Positions 25,342 to 35,431 of a stretch of 64,000 nt of DNA are shown in pieces. A program made the position numbers and the translations under genes. Where the stretch lies: positions 496,001 through 560,000 of the forward strand of contig NZ_CP026109.1 of the NCBI RefSeq assembly GCF_002902965.1, read 5' to 3'. The stretch comes from Paraburkholderia hospita. GTDB lineage: Bacteria; Pseudomonadota; Gammaproteobacteria; Burkholderiales; Burkholderiaceae. The notes beneath the pieces are model-generated. The model made no database searches, was not told the DNA's origin, and saw only the letters and a list, made by a program, of their open reading frames with translations. How positions within the stretch are numbered: position 1 is the stretch's first letter; every line of letters starts with the position of its first letter.

Positions 25342-26618
25342 GAGCGTCAAACGGAGGAAAGCCACAGACCAGGAATCCAACTACGTAACCGTGCGGATTG
25401 GAACGGGTTACCCTGGAAGCCCGAGGTTCCTGAGGAGTGGCGAACCGCGCTTCCTCAGGGCGTTGAGGTAGATACTCTCGTCGTATCGCGTTCCGGTCTG
25501 CCAGCAGCGGTAGAGGATCCGTATCCACTTGAACGCCAATGCCCTGACGGCGGCCTGATACGAACTGCCCTTTGCTCGCTGTTGCCGGTAGTAGGCGCCC
25601 GCCCAGAACGATTTTTTGATGGTCTGGCCCGCCCATTCGACGAAGGTCTGGCGCAGGAATTTCGGGCATTGCCAGCGCCAGTGCACCCAGCACTTCTTGC
25701 CGCTGCGCTCGGTGACCGGCGCGATGCCGGAGTACTTCTGCAGTTCATCAGCGCCCTTGAAGCGCTCACGTTGCTCGCCGAATGCAGCCAGCAGGCGCGG
25801 CGTCAGATGCGGACCTGCTCCGGGCAAGCTGTCAACAGGTCGAAGTCGGGCAGCGTGCGTGCGACTGCCGCGATTTCCCTGTCGAACACGTCGATCGCAG
25901 CCAGCGCTGTGCGCAGTTGCGCCACCAGCATTAGCGCGAGCAATCGGTGAGGTGCAACGATCCCGGGATCATCAGTGAGCGACACAGCGCAGCGGATCGA
26001 CTCCAGACGTCCCTCAATCAGTTGGGCCCGGCGACAATTGTGCGCATGGAAGAACGTTTCAAGGGTCTTCCTGGTCGCGCGCCTGACTGCTGGCAGAGTT
26101 GGCCAGCGGGTCAGGAAATCACAAAACAGCACCGTGTCGATGTCGTCGAACCATTCCAGGGCTTGAGGATAATACTGCTTGAGTGCGTTGGTTAGCCGAT
26201 TGGTGAACCGGGTCTTGTCGCCGACCAGTTCACGACGCTGTTCGATCAGGCTCAGCAAGGAACGCATGCCGGCGCTCTGCGGCCTGAGCGGACTGAACCG
26301 CTCAGGATGGCGCAGCAGCAGGTCGAGTGCCAGTTCGGCATCGGTGGGATCGTCCTTGGCCCGGCTCGGCTTGAATGCCTCACGGTACTTCGCGAGCATT
26401 GCAGGGTTGATCGGGAATAGAGTGACGAACACATGTTTCTGCAAAACAGAGACGATCGGCCCTGTGGCCAGCTCAAGCGCGACCGCGATCGGACCACCAA
26501 AGCGCTGATGTAAAGCCTTTGCCCATTCATCAATGCGTGTCACCTGGTGAGGAATGCAGTCTGAGGCCGGCTGAAAAAAGTGGATGCCAACGTTTCGTAA
26601 AATAGAGGAACGGAGGCA

Positions 26619-26924
26619 TTGATGAATCGGATCCCGAAAGCGGTCTACACGAAGGAATTTCGCGAAGAGGCAGTCAAGCTCGCGCTGACGGAAGGCGTCG
26701 GCGTGTCGGAAGCGGCACGCCGGTTGTCGATCCCGATGAAGTCGCTGGCGAACTGGGTGCGCGCCGCGAAAGCGGGCAAGCTGAAGACGGTTGGGCAAGG
26801 GCAAAAACCACTGACTGACCTGGAGATGGAACTGAACCGCGTCAAACGGGAGCTGGCGGAAGTGAAGATGGAGCGCGATCTGTTAAAAAAGTTTGCGGCC
26901 TACTTCGCGAAGGAGTCGCGGTGA
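26619..26924 (+). CDS. IS3 transposase OrfA (HTH)
   Basis: 101 aa. Helix-turn-helix of the transposase_8 type (YTKEFREEAVKLALTEGVGV and SEAARRLSIPMKSLANWVRA) followed by a leucine-zipper-like coiled coil (ELNRVKRELAEVKMERDLLKK). Ribosomes slipping -1 on AAAAAAG near its end produce the OrfAB fusion that is the real transposase. Confidence 0.93.
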   Translation: MMNRIPKAVYTKEFREEAVKLALTEGVGVSEAARRLSIPMKSLANWVRAAKAGKLKTVGQGQKPLTDLEMELNRVKRELAEVKMERDLLKKFAAYFAKESR

Positions 26925-27796
26925 AGTACGGCGTGATTGAGCAGATGCGACGGGACTACCCGGTGCCGCCGATGTGTCGGCTGCTGGGTGTGTCGACCAG
27001 CGGCTACTATGCATGGCTCAAACGGCCACCCTCGTCCCGTACGCAACAGGAACCCCGTCTGGAAGCAGAAATCCTCGCCGCGCACCAGCGCACGCGGGAG
27101 ACATTCGGCGCTGAACGACTGCAGAAAGATTTGACAGAACATGGTGTGCAGGTTGGCGTGCATCGCATCAAGCGATTGCGCAAGAAGCTTGGATTGCGTT
27201 GCAAGCAGAAGCGCAAGTTCAAAGCGACAACCAATTCGAAGCACGACCTGCCAGTCGCGCCGAACCAACTGAATCAGAATTTCTCGGTGAGCGCGCCGAA
27301 CCAGGCGTGGTGTGGAGACATTACGTACATCGCAACCGACGAGGGCTGGCTGTACCTGGCCGGGCTCAAGGACCTGTTCAGCGGAGAGCTGGTCGGCTAT
27401 GCGATGAACGAGCGTATGACCAAGCATTTGGTGATGCAGGCGCTGTTTCGGGCGGTCGCGTCGCACCGACCATCGCCTGGCCTGATTCACCACACCGACC
27501 GCGGCAGTCAATATTGTGCGCACGCGTACCAGAACCTTGTTAGCCAGTTCGGCATGCAAGCATCGATGAGCAGACGAGGAAACTGTTTTGATAATGCACC
27601 GATCGAATCATTTTGGGGGACGCTGAAGAGCGAGCTGGTCTATCATCGACGGTTCGCCACTCGGCAGCAGGCGCAGCAAGAGATCACGGAATACATCGAG
27701 ATCTTTTATAACCGGCAGCGGACACAAGCGCGGCTTGACTACCTGTCTCCCGCCGCGTTCACGCAGCGTTTCTACTTGAACAAGATCGCTGCTTAA
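26921..27796 (+). CDS. IS3 transposase OrfB (DDE catalytic part)
   Basis: 291 aa in the -1 frame relative to OrfA. HTH_21 region, then the rve integrase core: first Asp in WCGDITYIATDEG, second in HHTDRGSQYC, Glu in FDNAPIESFWGTLKSE, and the usual end LDYLSPAAFTQ. All catalytic residues kept. OrfA and OrfB overlap by 4 bp. Confidence 0.93.
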   Translation: MKYGVIEQMRRDYPVPPMCRLLGVSTSGYYAWLKRPPSSRTQQEPRLEAEILAAHQRTRETFGAERLQKDLTEHGVQVGVHRIKRLRKKLGLRCKQKRKFKATTNSKHDLPVAPNQLNQNFSVSAPNQAWCGDITYIATDEGWLYLAGLKDLFSGELVGYAMNERMTKHLVMQALFRAVASHRPSPGLIHHTDRGSQYCAHAYQNLVSQFGMQASMSRRGNCFDNAPIESFWGTLKSELVYHRRFATRQQAQQEITEYIEIFYNRQRTQARLDYLSPAAFTQRFYLNKIAA

Positions 27797-28201
27797 CCGT
27801 TGGCGTCCACGAGTTCCGACCGACTTCAGTCGAACTCGCGCCTGTCGTCGCCAGCCTGCTGCAGGCAGATGTCATGTTTGGTATCTGCCCAGTCGAGGCC
27901 GACGAAAGCCTTGAATTGCTGGTTCGATAGAGGTGCCATGTGAACCTCCGCAAGTGATAGATTACCCGGTAGGGACATGCATGCTTGCGTCCAGCGAAGG
28001 CAATATAGTGAGCCGGTGCCACGGCGAACCCTGAGTATTCGTTATCGGACGCAGGCGCACCCGTAGACTCGAAGCTAAAGCGGCAATCGTCCAGGCGTTT
28101 GGGTCGACTTATTCGTAGCCCACGGATGCATGTCCCGCCTCGACTGGCAGCTCGCTGCCAGTCCCACCAGTATCGATGAAAGCGGGACGGACTATCTATA
28201 T

Positions 28202-28406
28202 TGGGTCGACTACTGTCCTCCAGACGCACACAAAGCTGCCGTTCGACCTGATCGTATGCTCGATGTCAGCGATACTAACCATAGCCGCCGTTGGCCGATA
28301 GTCGCGCCACCGGCAGCTATGGCCGAGAACGCACGCATTCAGGCTATGTTCTCCGAATGAATGGGAACGGTACGAGTTTCGTGCCTCACTCGCGCCGTCC
28401 TCGCCT
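28202..28406. other. Intergenic, nothing recognised
   Basis: No gene or repeat seen between the IS110 repeat and the BNR gene. Confidence 0.4.
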
Positions 28407-29567
28407 TCACCCAAACCGAACACAATAAACAGGTGGCAAATGCGCTGAAATCAATTGCCAGCTTTCGCCGCCGTCGTCGGACGTCCATAGCGAGCCGGTG
28501 GTCGACCCCATCGCAAGGCGCGTGCCGGAGTCGTCTACAGCAAGCCCGTGGCGATACACCAGGTCATACGCCGGTACGGCCGGCAACCCGTTCGAGAAAC
28601 GCTCGAACGTGCGGCCGCCGTCGCGTGTGCGCGTGACTATGAACTGACCGTCCATCGGGATGCGGCACTGGTCTTTCACGGCAGGCACGAACCACGCAGT
28701 GTCCGGCTCGCGCGGATGTACGGCAACCGCGAAGCCGAAGCTCGATGGCTGCGCTTCGATCCGCTGCCAGTGTGTCGCGCCGTCGGTTGAGCGGAAAATC
28801 GCACAGTGATGCTGCGTCCACAGCGCATCCGGGCTTGCCGGACATTGCACGACGCGGTGCGGGTCTTGCACATTGGCATCACCGCGCCGCTCCGGCGGCA
28901 TGTAGTCGGCCTCCATGCCCTCGGCACTCACGCGCCAGGTCGCGCCGCCGTCATGGGTTTGCCATACGCCGCCGCACGACACACCAATCGTCACATGCCG
29001 GCTGTCGCGCGGATCGACCATCACAGAATGGATGCCCGGCGCGTCGTAGCCCCCTCCGAACCATTCGCAGCGCTCCGGGCGATCCCACAGCGCGCGGTTG
29101 AGCACCCATGTGTCGCCGCCATCGTCGGAACGAAAAAGCCCGCCTGGAATCGTGCCGGCCCACAAGACGCCCGGCTCGTCCGGGCCGCCGGTTTCGAGCG
29201 ACCAGATTTGCTGAAGCGTCCAGGGAGGGGGCGGCGGGCTGGGCATGGCGGCGCTCGCATTGTCCGCGCCGGTATCCGCACTCGCGTTCGCGCCGTCACG
29301 GGTGCGCGTCTCGTCGGCAGGCTGGGGCGGGTAGACGGGGACAGCGCACTCTTCCCAATGCTCCACGCCCGCGCGCCGGCGATGCAGCTTCACGCCAAAG
29401 TGGCCGAGATTGAGAGCGGCATACAGCGTTCCGTCGCGCGGATCAGGCAGCACCATGCTCACCGGCTCGCCGACGAAGCACGGCTCACCGAGCGTCCAAC
29501 CGCCCTTGCCCTCGGCTTGCATAACGAACAGCCCCTTGCGGGTCGCGACAAGCAGTCGATCGCTCAT
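28407..29567 (-). CDS. BNR/sialidase-like beta-propeller protein
   Basis: 386 aa, cytoplasmic by appearance (no signal peptide). Repeated Asp-box motifs: RSDDGGDTWVL, THDGGATWRV, RSTDGATHWQRI, RTRDGGRTFERF and TSDDGGESWQLI, the mark of sialidase/vps10-like propellers. It begins MSDRLLVATRKGLFVM, typical of the WD40/YVTN/BNR proteins called exo-alpha-sialidase by automatic annotation; the active-site Arg triad of true sialidases is not apparent, so that name should not be trusted. GAGGAG site at the start. It follows a MoaD/ThiS-like gene by 36 bp on the same strand; the pair recurs in other genomes as I recall. Confidence 0.85.
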   Translation of the reverse strand: MSDRLLVATRKGLFVMQAEGKGGWTLGEPCFVGEPVSMVLPDPRDGTLYAALNLGHFGVKLHRRRAGVEHWEECAVPVYPPQPADETRTRDGANASADTGADNASAAMPSPPPPPWTLQQIWSLETGGPDEPGVLWAGTIPGGLFRSDDGGDTWVLNRALWDRPERCEWFGGGYDAPGIHSVMVDPRDSRHVTIGVSCGGVWQTHDGGATWRVSAEGMEADYMPPERRGDANVQDPHRVVQCPASPDALWTQHHCAIFRSTDGATHWQRIEAQPSSFGFAVAVHPREPDTAWFVPAVKDQCRIPMDGQFIVTRTRDGGRTFERFSNGLPAVPAYDLVYRHGLAVDDSGTRLAMGSTTGSLWTSDDGGESWQLISAHLPPVYCVRFG

Positions 29568-29603
29568 GTCGGTGTCTCCTCGGGTACAAATAGGGGGACC
29601 CTC

Positions 29604-29873
29604 TTATCCGCCCGACAGCGCCTGTACAACGTATACCCGGCTTTCCTCGCCGAGAGCATCGGACAGATGGTGTCGGTCGCGTACCCGCCGGCCATCGACA
29701 AACACAGCGAGATGCCGCCGCAGTGCCCCCTGGTCATCAAGGATATAGCCGCGCAGTCGAGGTTGCACGGCGAAGACGGCCTCGAGCGCTTCCCCGAGCG
29801 TGCGCGCTTCGATCTCACGCTCGGGCGTTGCAATATGTCGCTGAATCGAAGCAGCGAAGAAGATGTGCACCAT
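29604..29873 (-). CDS. MoaD/ThiS-family sulfur-carrier-like protein
   Basis: 89 aa with a ubiquitin-like beta-grasp pattern: VHIFFAASIQRHI, LGEALEAVFAVQPRLRGYI, HLAVFVDGRRV, then SRVYVVQALSGG. The C-terminal Gly-Gly needed for adenylation and thiocarboxylation is present. It is upstream of the BNR protein in a two-gene unit and 0.8 kb from a molybdopterin sulfite dehydrogenase on the other strand, so either molybdopterin sulfur transfer or modification of the BNR protein is possible. Neither is shown. Confidence 0.85.
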   Translation of the reverse strand: MVHIFFAASIQRHIATPEREIEARTLGEALEAVFAVQPRLRGYILDDQGALRRHLAVFVDGRRVRDRHHLSDALGEESRVYVVQALSGG

Positions 29874-30666
29874 GGCGGGGGAGCGGCGCGGGAATGGCCA
29901 CGCGCGCTGGTTCTATAGTTTAGGCGATCCGCCGTGTGCTTCGGGGCATCGCCATGCACCAGACGATAGGTGTCGGTAAATTGCCACGCGGCATGACTCG
30001 CCGCCCTTCACGTATCGGCAACATGAGGTTGACCCGACGACCGTCACAGTCCGCAAGATCGAAGCACGCGCGCTGGCGCGAACTCTGGAATGGCGTCACC
30101 CACGCTCACATCCATCGAGATCGAAAGCAGGCCACCACCGTTTCGGTCAGGCAACGACCGGTTCCCTTATTCAAGCGGTCGTGCGAGTTGAGATCGGCGA
30201 GCGGCAGCAATGGCCGAATTGTGCAGGTAGCTCGTCCATCAGGTTCCGGAGTATTGCAGCCGCTCGAACGACAGGATTCCCGGTCGCTGAACGGCAGGTT
30301 GTGGCCGATAGGACCAGTTCGATGAACGTGATTCCAAACCGACGTGAAGTCCTCAATGGCCGCTTCCGGGCGGTTATGTGAACGCGTACTGCCAGTTGCG
30401 GCCAGTGAATTCCATTTCTATGCGGTCAGTCGAGCGTCGCCTACAGCCAGACAACGGTCATCTTCAGTCCGGCGCCGCACGTCGCAGCGCCGCCCCGGCA
30501 GCACGCAGTCGATCGCCGATCATTTTGGAGCTGGCCCATAGCGAATTCAATCGAATTGTCTCGCAGCGAGTTGCACACCAGAGCTTTTACGGTCCACCGA
30601 AAAACCCTAGTTTGCCAGTCCACCAGCGTGAAGTAAGCTCCGGTTATCAGGCTGCGGAGCGCTTCC
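29874..30666. other. Intergenic, no gene recognised
   Basis: Almost 800 bp between divergent units. Short Arg-rich frames overlap on both strands. No clear promoter box identified. Confidence 0.45.
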
Positions 30667-31920
30667 ATGAAAAAATCCGTTAATAGTGGATTGCGCCGCA
30701 AATTGCTGGTGGGCGCTGCCGGAGCAGGCTCCCTCGCAGCGCTCAGAGCTCTGCCGATTTTGGCTGCCGAAGTGGGCAGCTCGGTTGCATTGGGATTCGC
30801 CGAGATTCCCGCTGGTGCACTTGCCGAACAGCATCTGTACGCGCTGCCGGGCAAGGTGCCGCTGATCAAGAAGACTTATCGACCGCCCAACTTCGAGACG
30901 CCGATTGAGTATTTCCGCACACCGATTACACCGAACAACGCGTTCTTCGTGCGCTATCACCTGGCCGGGATTGCGGAGGTGCGAGCCGCTGATTGGAGGC
31001 TCAGTGTCGGCGGCGAAAGTGCTGGACACGAACTCGAATTCACGCTGGATCAACTCAGGAAGGGTTTCGAGCCGGCCGAGATTACGGCGGTATGCCAGTG
31101 CTCGGGCAACCGCCGCGGCCTGTTCGAGCCGCACGTTGCCGGTGTGCAGTGGGGCGTAGGCGCGATGGGCAATGCGGTCTGGCGCGGTGTGCGCCTGAAG
31201 GACATCCTTGCCAAGGCAGGTGTCGAGAGCGATGCACTCGAAGTGGTGTTCGGCGCAGCAGATCATCCGGTTATTGAAAAGACCCCCGCCTTCGTCAAAT
31301 CGCTACCGGTGGAAGTTGCGCTCGACGAGAATACGCTTGTCGCGTTCGAAATGAACGGCAAGCCGCTACCACACTGGAACGGTTTTCCCGCACGCCTCAT
31401 CGTGCCGGGCTGGACCGCTACGTACTGGGTCAAACAATTGAACAGCGTTAGGGTGGTGTCCAAGCCCGAGCAGAACTTCTGGATGAGCACCGCGTACCGA
31501 CTGCCGCGCGGCAAGTTCAAAACGCGGAGTTTCAAATCGCAGGTGGCGAGTGTGAATGAGCCGATCACTACCATGGTAGTGAATTCGCTGATCACTTCGT
31601 TAAAGAGCGGGCAACAGATTCCGCTCGGCAAGCCGATCGAACTGAAAGGCATCGCCTGGGATGGCGGTGCAGGTATCGAAAGCGTCGAGGTGTCGTTCGA
31701 TCTTGGCGCGAGCTGGCAGAAAGCAAAACTCGGCCGCGACCTTGGCCGCTTTTCGTTCCGCGAATTCACGCTCGCTGTGCCGGCGCGCGAGCGCGGTTCG
31801 ATGGTGGTAATGGCGCGTGCCACCAGCCTCTCGGGGGAAACACAGGTCGAGCGACTCATTCACAATCCTGCAGGCTATCACCACAACGTGATCCAGCGCT
31901 TGTACGTGGAGGTGATATGA
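30667..31920 (+). CDS. sorA: Sulfite dehydrogenase, molybdopterin subunit (SorA-like)
   Basis: Oxidises sulfite to sulfate in the periplasm and passes electrons to cytochrome c. 417 aa. Twin-arginine leader (GLRRKLLVGAAGAGSLAAL), oxidoreductase molybdopterin domain with the Mo-ligand Cys in CQCSGNRRG (C145), RGVRLKDIL, WNGFPARLIVPGWTATYWVKQL, and a Mo-co dimerisation domain (from about 300) containing GIAWDGGAGIESVEVSFDLG. Size and layout match SorA of Starkeya and relatives. The stop overlaps the cytochrome gene start by ATGA. Other sulfite-oxidase-family substrates cannot be excluded. Confidence 0.88.
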   Translation: MKKSVNSGLRRKLLVGAAGAGSLAALRALPILAAEVGSSVALGFAEIPAGALAEQHLYALPGKVPLIKKTYRPPNFETPIEYFRTPITPNNAFFVRYHLAGIAEVRAADWRLSVGGESAGHELEFTLDQLRKGFEPAEITAVCQCSGNRRGLFEPHVAGVQWGVGAMGNAVWRGVRLKDILAKAGVESDALEVVFGAADHPVIEKTPAFVKSLPVEVALDENTLVAFEMNGKPLPHWNGFPARLIVPGWTATYWVKQLNSVRVVSKPEQNFWMSTAYRLPRGKFKTRSFKSQVASVNEPITTMVVNSLITSLKSGQQIPLGKPIELKGIAWDGGAGIESVEVSFDLGASWQKAKLGRDLGRFSFREFTLAVPARERGSMVVMARATSLSGETQVERLIHNPAGYHHNVIQRLYVEVI

Positions 31921-32222
31921 ACACGCTCACGCATATGGTTGCTACCGCATTGTCCCTTGGGCTCATTCTTATCGATTCCACAGCGGCGCAGGAATCGAAG
32001 GTCATGCTGAAAGAAGGGCTTGGCAAAGACAAGGCGATGCAGTGTGCCGCCTGCCACAGCCTCGACTATATCCAGATGAACTCGCCTTTTCTGAACAAGG
32101 CCGGCTGGAGCGCGTCAGTTGCCAAGATGATCAACGTATTCGGTGCGCCGATTCCTACTGAAGACGTGGAGATCATCGTGAACTACCTCGTTCAGTACTA
32201 CGGCAAGTCCACCGACAAGTAG
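31917..32222 (+). CDS. sorB: Cytochrome c subunit (SorB-like)
   Basis: 101 aa. A signal peptide (ALSLGLILIDSTAAQ) and one haem-binding CAACH at residues 43-47. The rest is helical (WSASVAKMINVFGAPIP, VEIIVNYLVQYYG), as in the small cytochromes paired with SorA. It would be the periplasmic electron acceptor of the sulfite dehydrogenase. Overlaps sorA by 4 bp, so the two are co-translated. Confidence 0.88.
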   Translation: MNTLTHMVATALSLGLILIDSTAAQESKVMLKEGLGKDKAMQCAACHSLDYIQMNSPFLNKAGWSASVAKMINVFGAPIPTEDVEIIVNYLVQYYGKSTDK

Positions 32223-32880
32223 TCCGCGATACCAACCACCAATTGGCACAGTCGCTGGCAGATGAGGGCGAGGAAAAGTCATTGCACAATCGAGGGAATG
32301 GGCTCGGCTTCTGTCTCGATTTCATGGTTGTTCGGTTCTGGCCGCGCGATACGATGCTACATCCGGGTTCCAGCTGCACTAGATTTCAGTCTGCTCCGAA
32401 ATTTCAAGCGCGTCGTCGACTTCGACGCCCAGGTACCTGATTGTGCTTTCAATCTTGCTATGGCCAAGCAGCAACTGCACCGCCCTGAGATTCTTTGTGC
32501 GTTTGTAAATCAGGGTTGCCTTCGTCCGGCGCATCGAATGCGTGCCGTAAGCTGTCGGATCAAGCCCCGCGGCGTCCGCCCATCGACCTATCATCCGGGC
32601 GTATTGCCGGGTTGAAAGATGCGGGGACGCCAATATTCGACTTGGGAAGAGGTACTGCTCCGACCTCAGGGCAGCCTTCTCAAGCCACGCGCCGACCGCC
32701 TTCCGGGTCGACTCGGTTAGTTCAAACTGGACAGGGCGCTGAGTCTTTCGCTGAATGACCTGCGCCCTCGCCAGGATCTGATTGCCGTGCGTGACATCGC
32801 GGACTCGTAGACTGACAAGATCGCAACCGCGCAGTTTGCTGTCGATTGCAAGGTTGGGGATGACCCGCTTCGGTGGACGG

Positions 32881-33864
32881 TTACGTAGTTGAATTTTGAG
32901 TGGATAGGTTACCTCCGTTTGAAGAGCTGCTGCGAGTTGTCCACGGCCGGTCGGCGGGTCGCCTGTCACGACCACGACGCCGACCGGCGGTGGGCAACTC
33001 GCATGCGGATGAGGTGGGGCTTTGTGCTGCATGCAGCTGTTCGTAAATGATCGGGGAGCGATAGCCAAGCCCGCTATGAAGGCGAAGCGGGTTGTACCAC
33101 GCCTCCAGGAAGTGAAAGATCTCGCGCCGCGCCTGTTCATGCGTGGCGAAGTGCGAGCGCGCAAGCAATTCACATTCAAGTGTGGCGAAGAAGGCTTCGC
33201 ACATGGCGTTGTCAAAGCAGTCGCCAACGCTGCCCATGGACGGACGAACGCCAGCCTCGCGGCAGCGGCGGCCGAAGGCAATGGACGTGTATTGGCACCC
33301 CTGATCGGAATGATGGATGACACCGTCGGGACGGCGTTGCGACAATGCCATGTCCAGTGCCCGCAGCATCAATTCGGTGTACAGATGACATGACATCGAC
33401 CAGCCCACAATACGACGACTGAACACATCCAGCACCACGGCCAGATACAGAAACCCTTCGCCAGTCGGTACATAGGTCGCGTCGGCGACCCACAGCCGGT
33501 CTGGCGCGTCGGCGCTAAAGTGGCGTTGTACCAGGTCGGGGGCCGGTCGCGCATCGGGCTGGCGCCGCGTGGTGGTGATCCAGCGCCGCCGGCTCACGCC
33601 GCACAGACCCGCAATTCGCATCAGGCGGGCGACCCGCTTGCGCCCCACATGAACGCCCTGGTGGACCAGTTCGGCGTAAATGCGAGGCATCCCATAGGTG
33701 CCGCGCGAGCGCGTGTGAATTGCATGAATGCGCGCCAGCAGATCTGCATCACTGCGTGCCCGTTTCGAGGGTCCGCGTCCAAGCCACGCATAAAAGCCGC
33801 TGATGGAGACCTTTAGCAGCCGCGCCATGGTGGTAACGGGCCAGGTGGCCTGATTCGCTTTCAT
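32881..33864 (-). CDS. IS3-family transposase OrfB (DDE part), with extended C-terminus
   Basis: 327 aa. HTH_21 segment, then rve core: WVADATYVPTGEG, HHSDQGCQYTS and FDNAMCEAFFATLECE hold Asp, Asp and Glu. The normal end would be near RSPIIYEQL; here the frame runs on for about 40 residues through the hairpin block, giving an unlikely Arg/Ser/Thr tail. Start overlaps the OrfA stop by ATGA. Confidence 0.88.
   Translation of the reverse strand: MKANQATWPVTTMARLLKVSISGFYAWLGRGPSKRARSDADLLARIHAIHTRSRGTYGMPRIYAELVHQGVHVGRKRVARLMRIAGLCGVSRRRWITTTRRQPDARPAPDLVQRHFSADAPDRLWVADATYVPTGEGFLYLAVVLDVFSRRIVGWSMSCHLYTELMLRALDMALSQRRPDGVIHHSDQGCQYTSIAFGRRCREAGVRPSMGSVGDCFDNAMCEAFFATLECELLARSHFATHEQARREIFHFLEAWYNPLRLHSGLGYRSPIIYEQLHAAQSPTSSACELPTAGRRRGRDRRPADRPWTTRSSSSNGGNLSTQNSTT
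32932..33002. repeat. 71-nt REP-like hairpin, copy C
   Basis: Same outer arms GCGAGTTGTCCAC and GTGGGCAACTCGC as copies A and B but with different inner stem bases (GGCCGGTCGGCG paired with CGCCGACCGGC): compensating changes that keep the fold. Similarity extends leftwards to about 32877 (GGTTACGTAGTTG, CCTCCGTTTGA). Confidence 0.88.
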
Positions 33865-34175
33865 GAACTCGAACCCTTGTCGGGCACGGTCCCGGTCTCC
33901 CGGGCGAACCAGGCCGCCGCTTTTGACAAGATATCCCGCTCAACCTCGAGCTGGCGAACCTTGCGGCGCAAGCGCGTCAGTTCCTCGCGCTCGGCCGTGG
34001 TCAGTCCGTCGTGCCGTCTGCCTGCGTCACGATCGGCCTGGGCCACCCAGTTGTAGATTGTCTGCGCAGTCGGCTCGAACTCCTTCTCCAGGTCCTCGGG
34101 TGTTCGCCCGGCCTTCACCAGTTCGACCATCTGGGCCCGGAATTCCGCCGGGTACGGGGTGCGATGCTTCGCCAT
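33861..34175 (-). CDS. IS3-family transposase OrfA
   Basis: 104 aa from ATG 34175 preceded by AGGAGGTG. Transposase_8 helix-turn-helix (YPAEFRAQMVELVKAGRTPE, FEPTAQTIYNWVAQAD) and a C-terminal coiled coil (ELTRLRRKVRQLEVERDIL). Partner of the OrfB above; a fusion protein by frameshifting is expected from the family. Confidence 0.9.
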   Translation of the reverse strand: MAKHRTPYPAEFRAQMVELVKAGRTPEDLEKEFEPTAQTIYNWVAQADRDAGRRHDGLTTAEREELTRLRRKVRQLEVERDILSKAAAWFARETGTVPDKGSSS

Positions 34176-34218
34176 GGTGGGCACCTCCTATTCCAAAGGA
34201 TAGCAACTGTCTTGGAGG

Positions 34219-35265
<1,047 letters not shown>

Positions 35266-35404
35266 TCAGCTCGTGCGCCATTCGCTATCCTGCGGGCTGC
35301 AAACCCAAGGTGTCATCAGGCTGCACGAGCCTTGCCAAACCGACACAAAACCAAGGCTGTGGATTTGTGGACGATGCGCCTGCGGCGCACCGGAAAGCTT
35401 ACCG

Positions 35405-35431
35405 TGGACAACGCTGCGCGTTGCCCACCGC
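35405..35431. repeat. Short hairpin sharing the REP-like arms
   Basis: GTGGACAACGC-TGC-GCGTTGCCCAC: the same GTGGrCAAC/GTTGyCCAC arms as the 71-nt hairpins, with a three-base loop. Coordinates are good to a few bases. Confidence 0.6.

Larger units (their letters stand above)
26562..27828 (+). mobile_element. IS3-family insertion sequence, complete
   Basis: 1,267 bp. Ends: TGAGGCCGGCTGAAAAAAGT at the left and, read inward from the right, TGAAGTCGGTCGGAACTCGT; both then continue GGAxGCCAACG. The 3-bp target duplication GTC flanks it at 26559-26561 and 27829-27831. Two overlapping frames with a slippery A6G at 26885-26891. It looks young and active. Confidence 0.93.
25408..27939 (-). pseudogene. 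IS110-family transposase, frameshifted and IS3-interrupted (right copy)
   Basis: Start at 27939. The first 38 codons or so end at GDDRREFDC, then the IS3 element intervenes (26562-27828); the rest continues from 26561 down with IPHQVTRIDEWAK. The C-terminal part is in another frame (25827-25408), as in the left copy. Twice broken, so it cannot make a full transposase unless helped by frameshifting and IS3 loss. Confidence 0.88.
25145..28201 (-). mobile_element. IS110-family repeat, right copy, interrupted by IS3
   Basis: The reverse complement of 19323-21109 with a 1,270-bp addition (IS3 element plus duplicated GTC). Proteins read from both copies are identical everywhere I compared, including the frameshift. 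Its outer edge at 28202 leads into unrelated sequence. Confidence 0.88.

Noticed and set aside
28407..29567. Calling the BNR protein a true sialidase
   Set aside because: Asp-boxes alone do not define a sialidase; the catalytic Arg triad and signal peptide are not seen.
28806..29918. 370-codon plus-strand frame
   Set aside because: Antisense to the BNR protein and MoaD-like gene; composition typical of a high-GC shadow.
32379..33323. 314-codon frame as one integrase
   Set aside because: Its first half is a shadow of the IS3 transposase and its C-terminal part is the split integrase, so the frame is a chance fusion.
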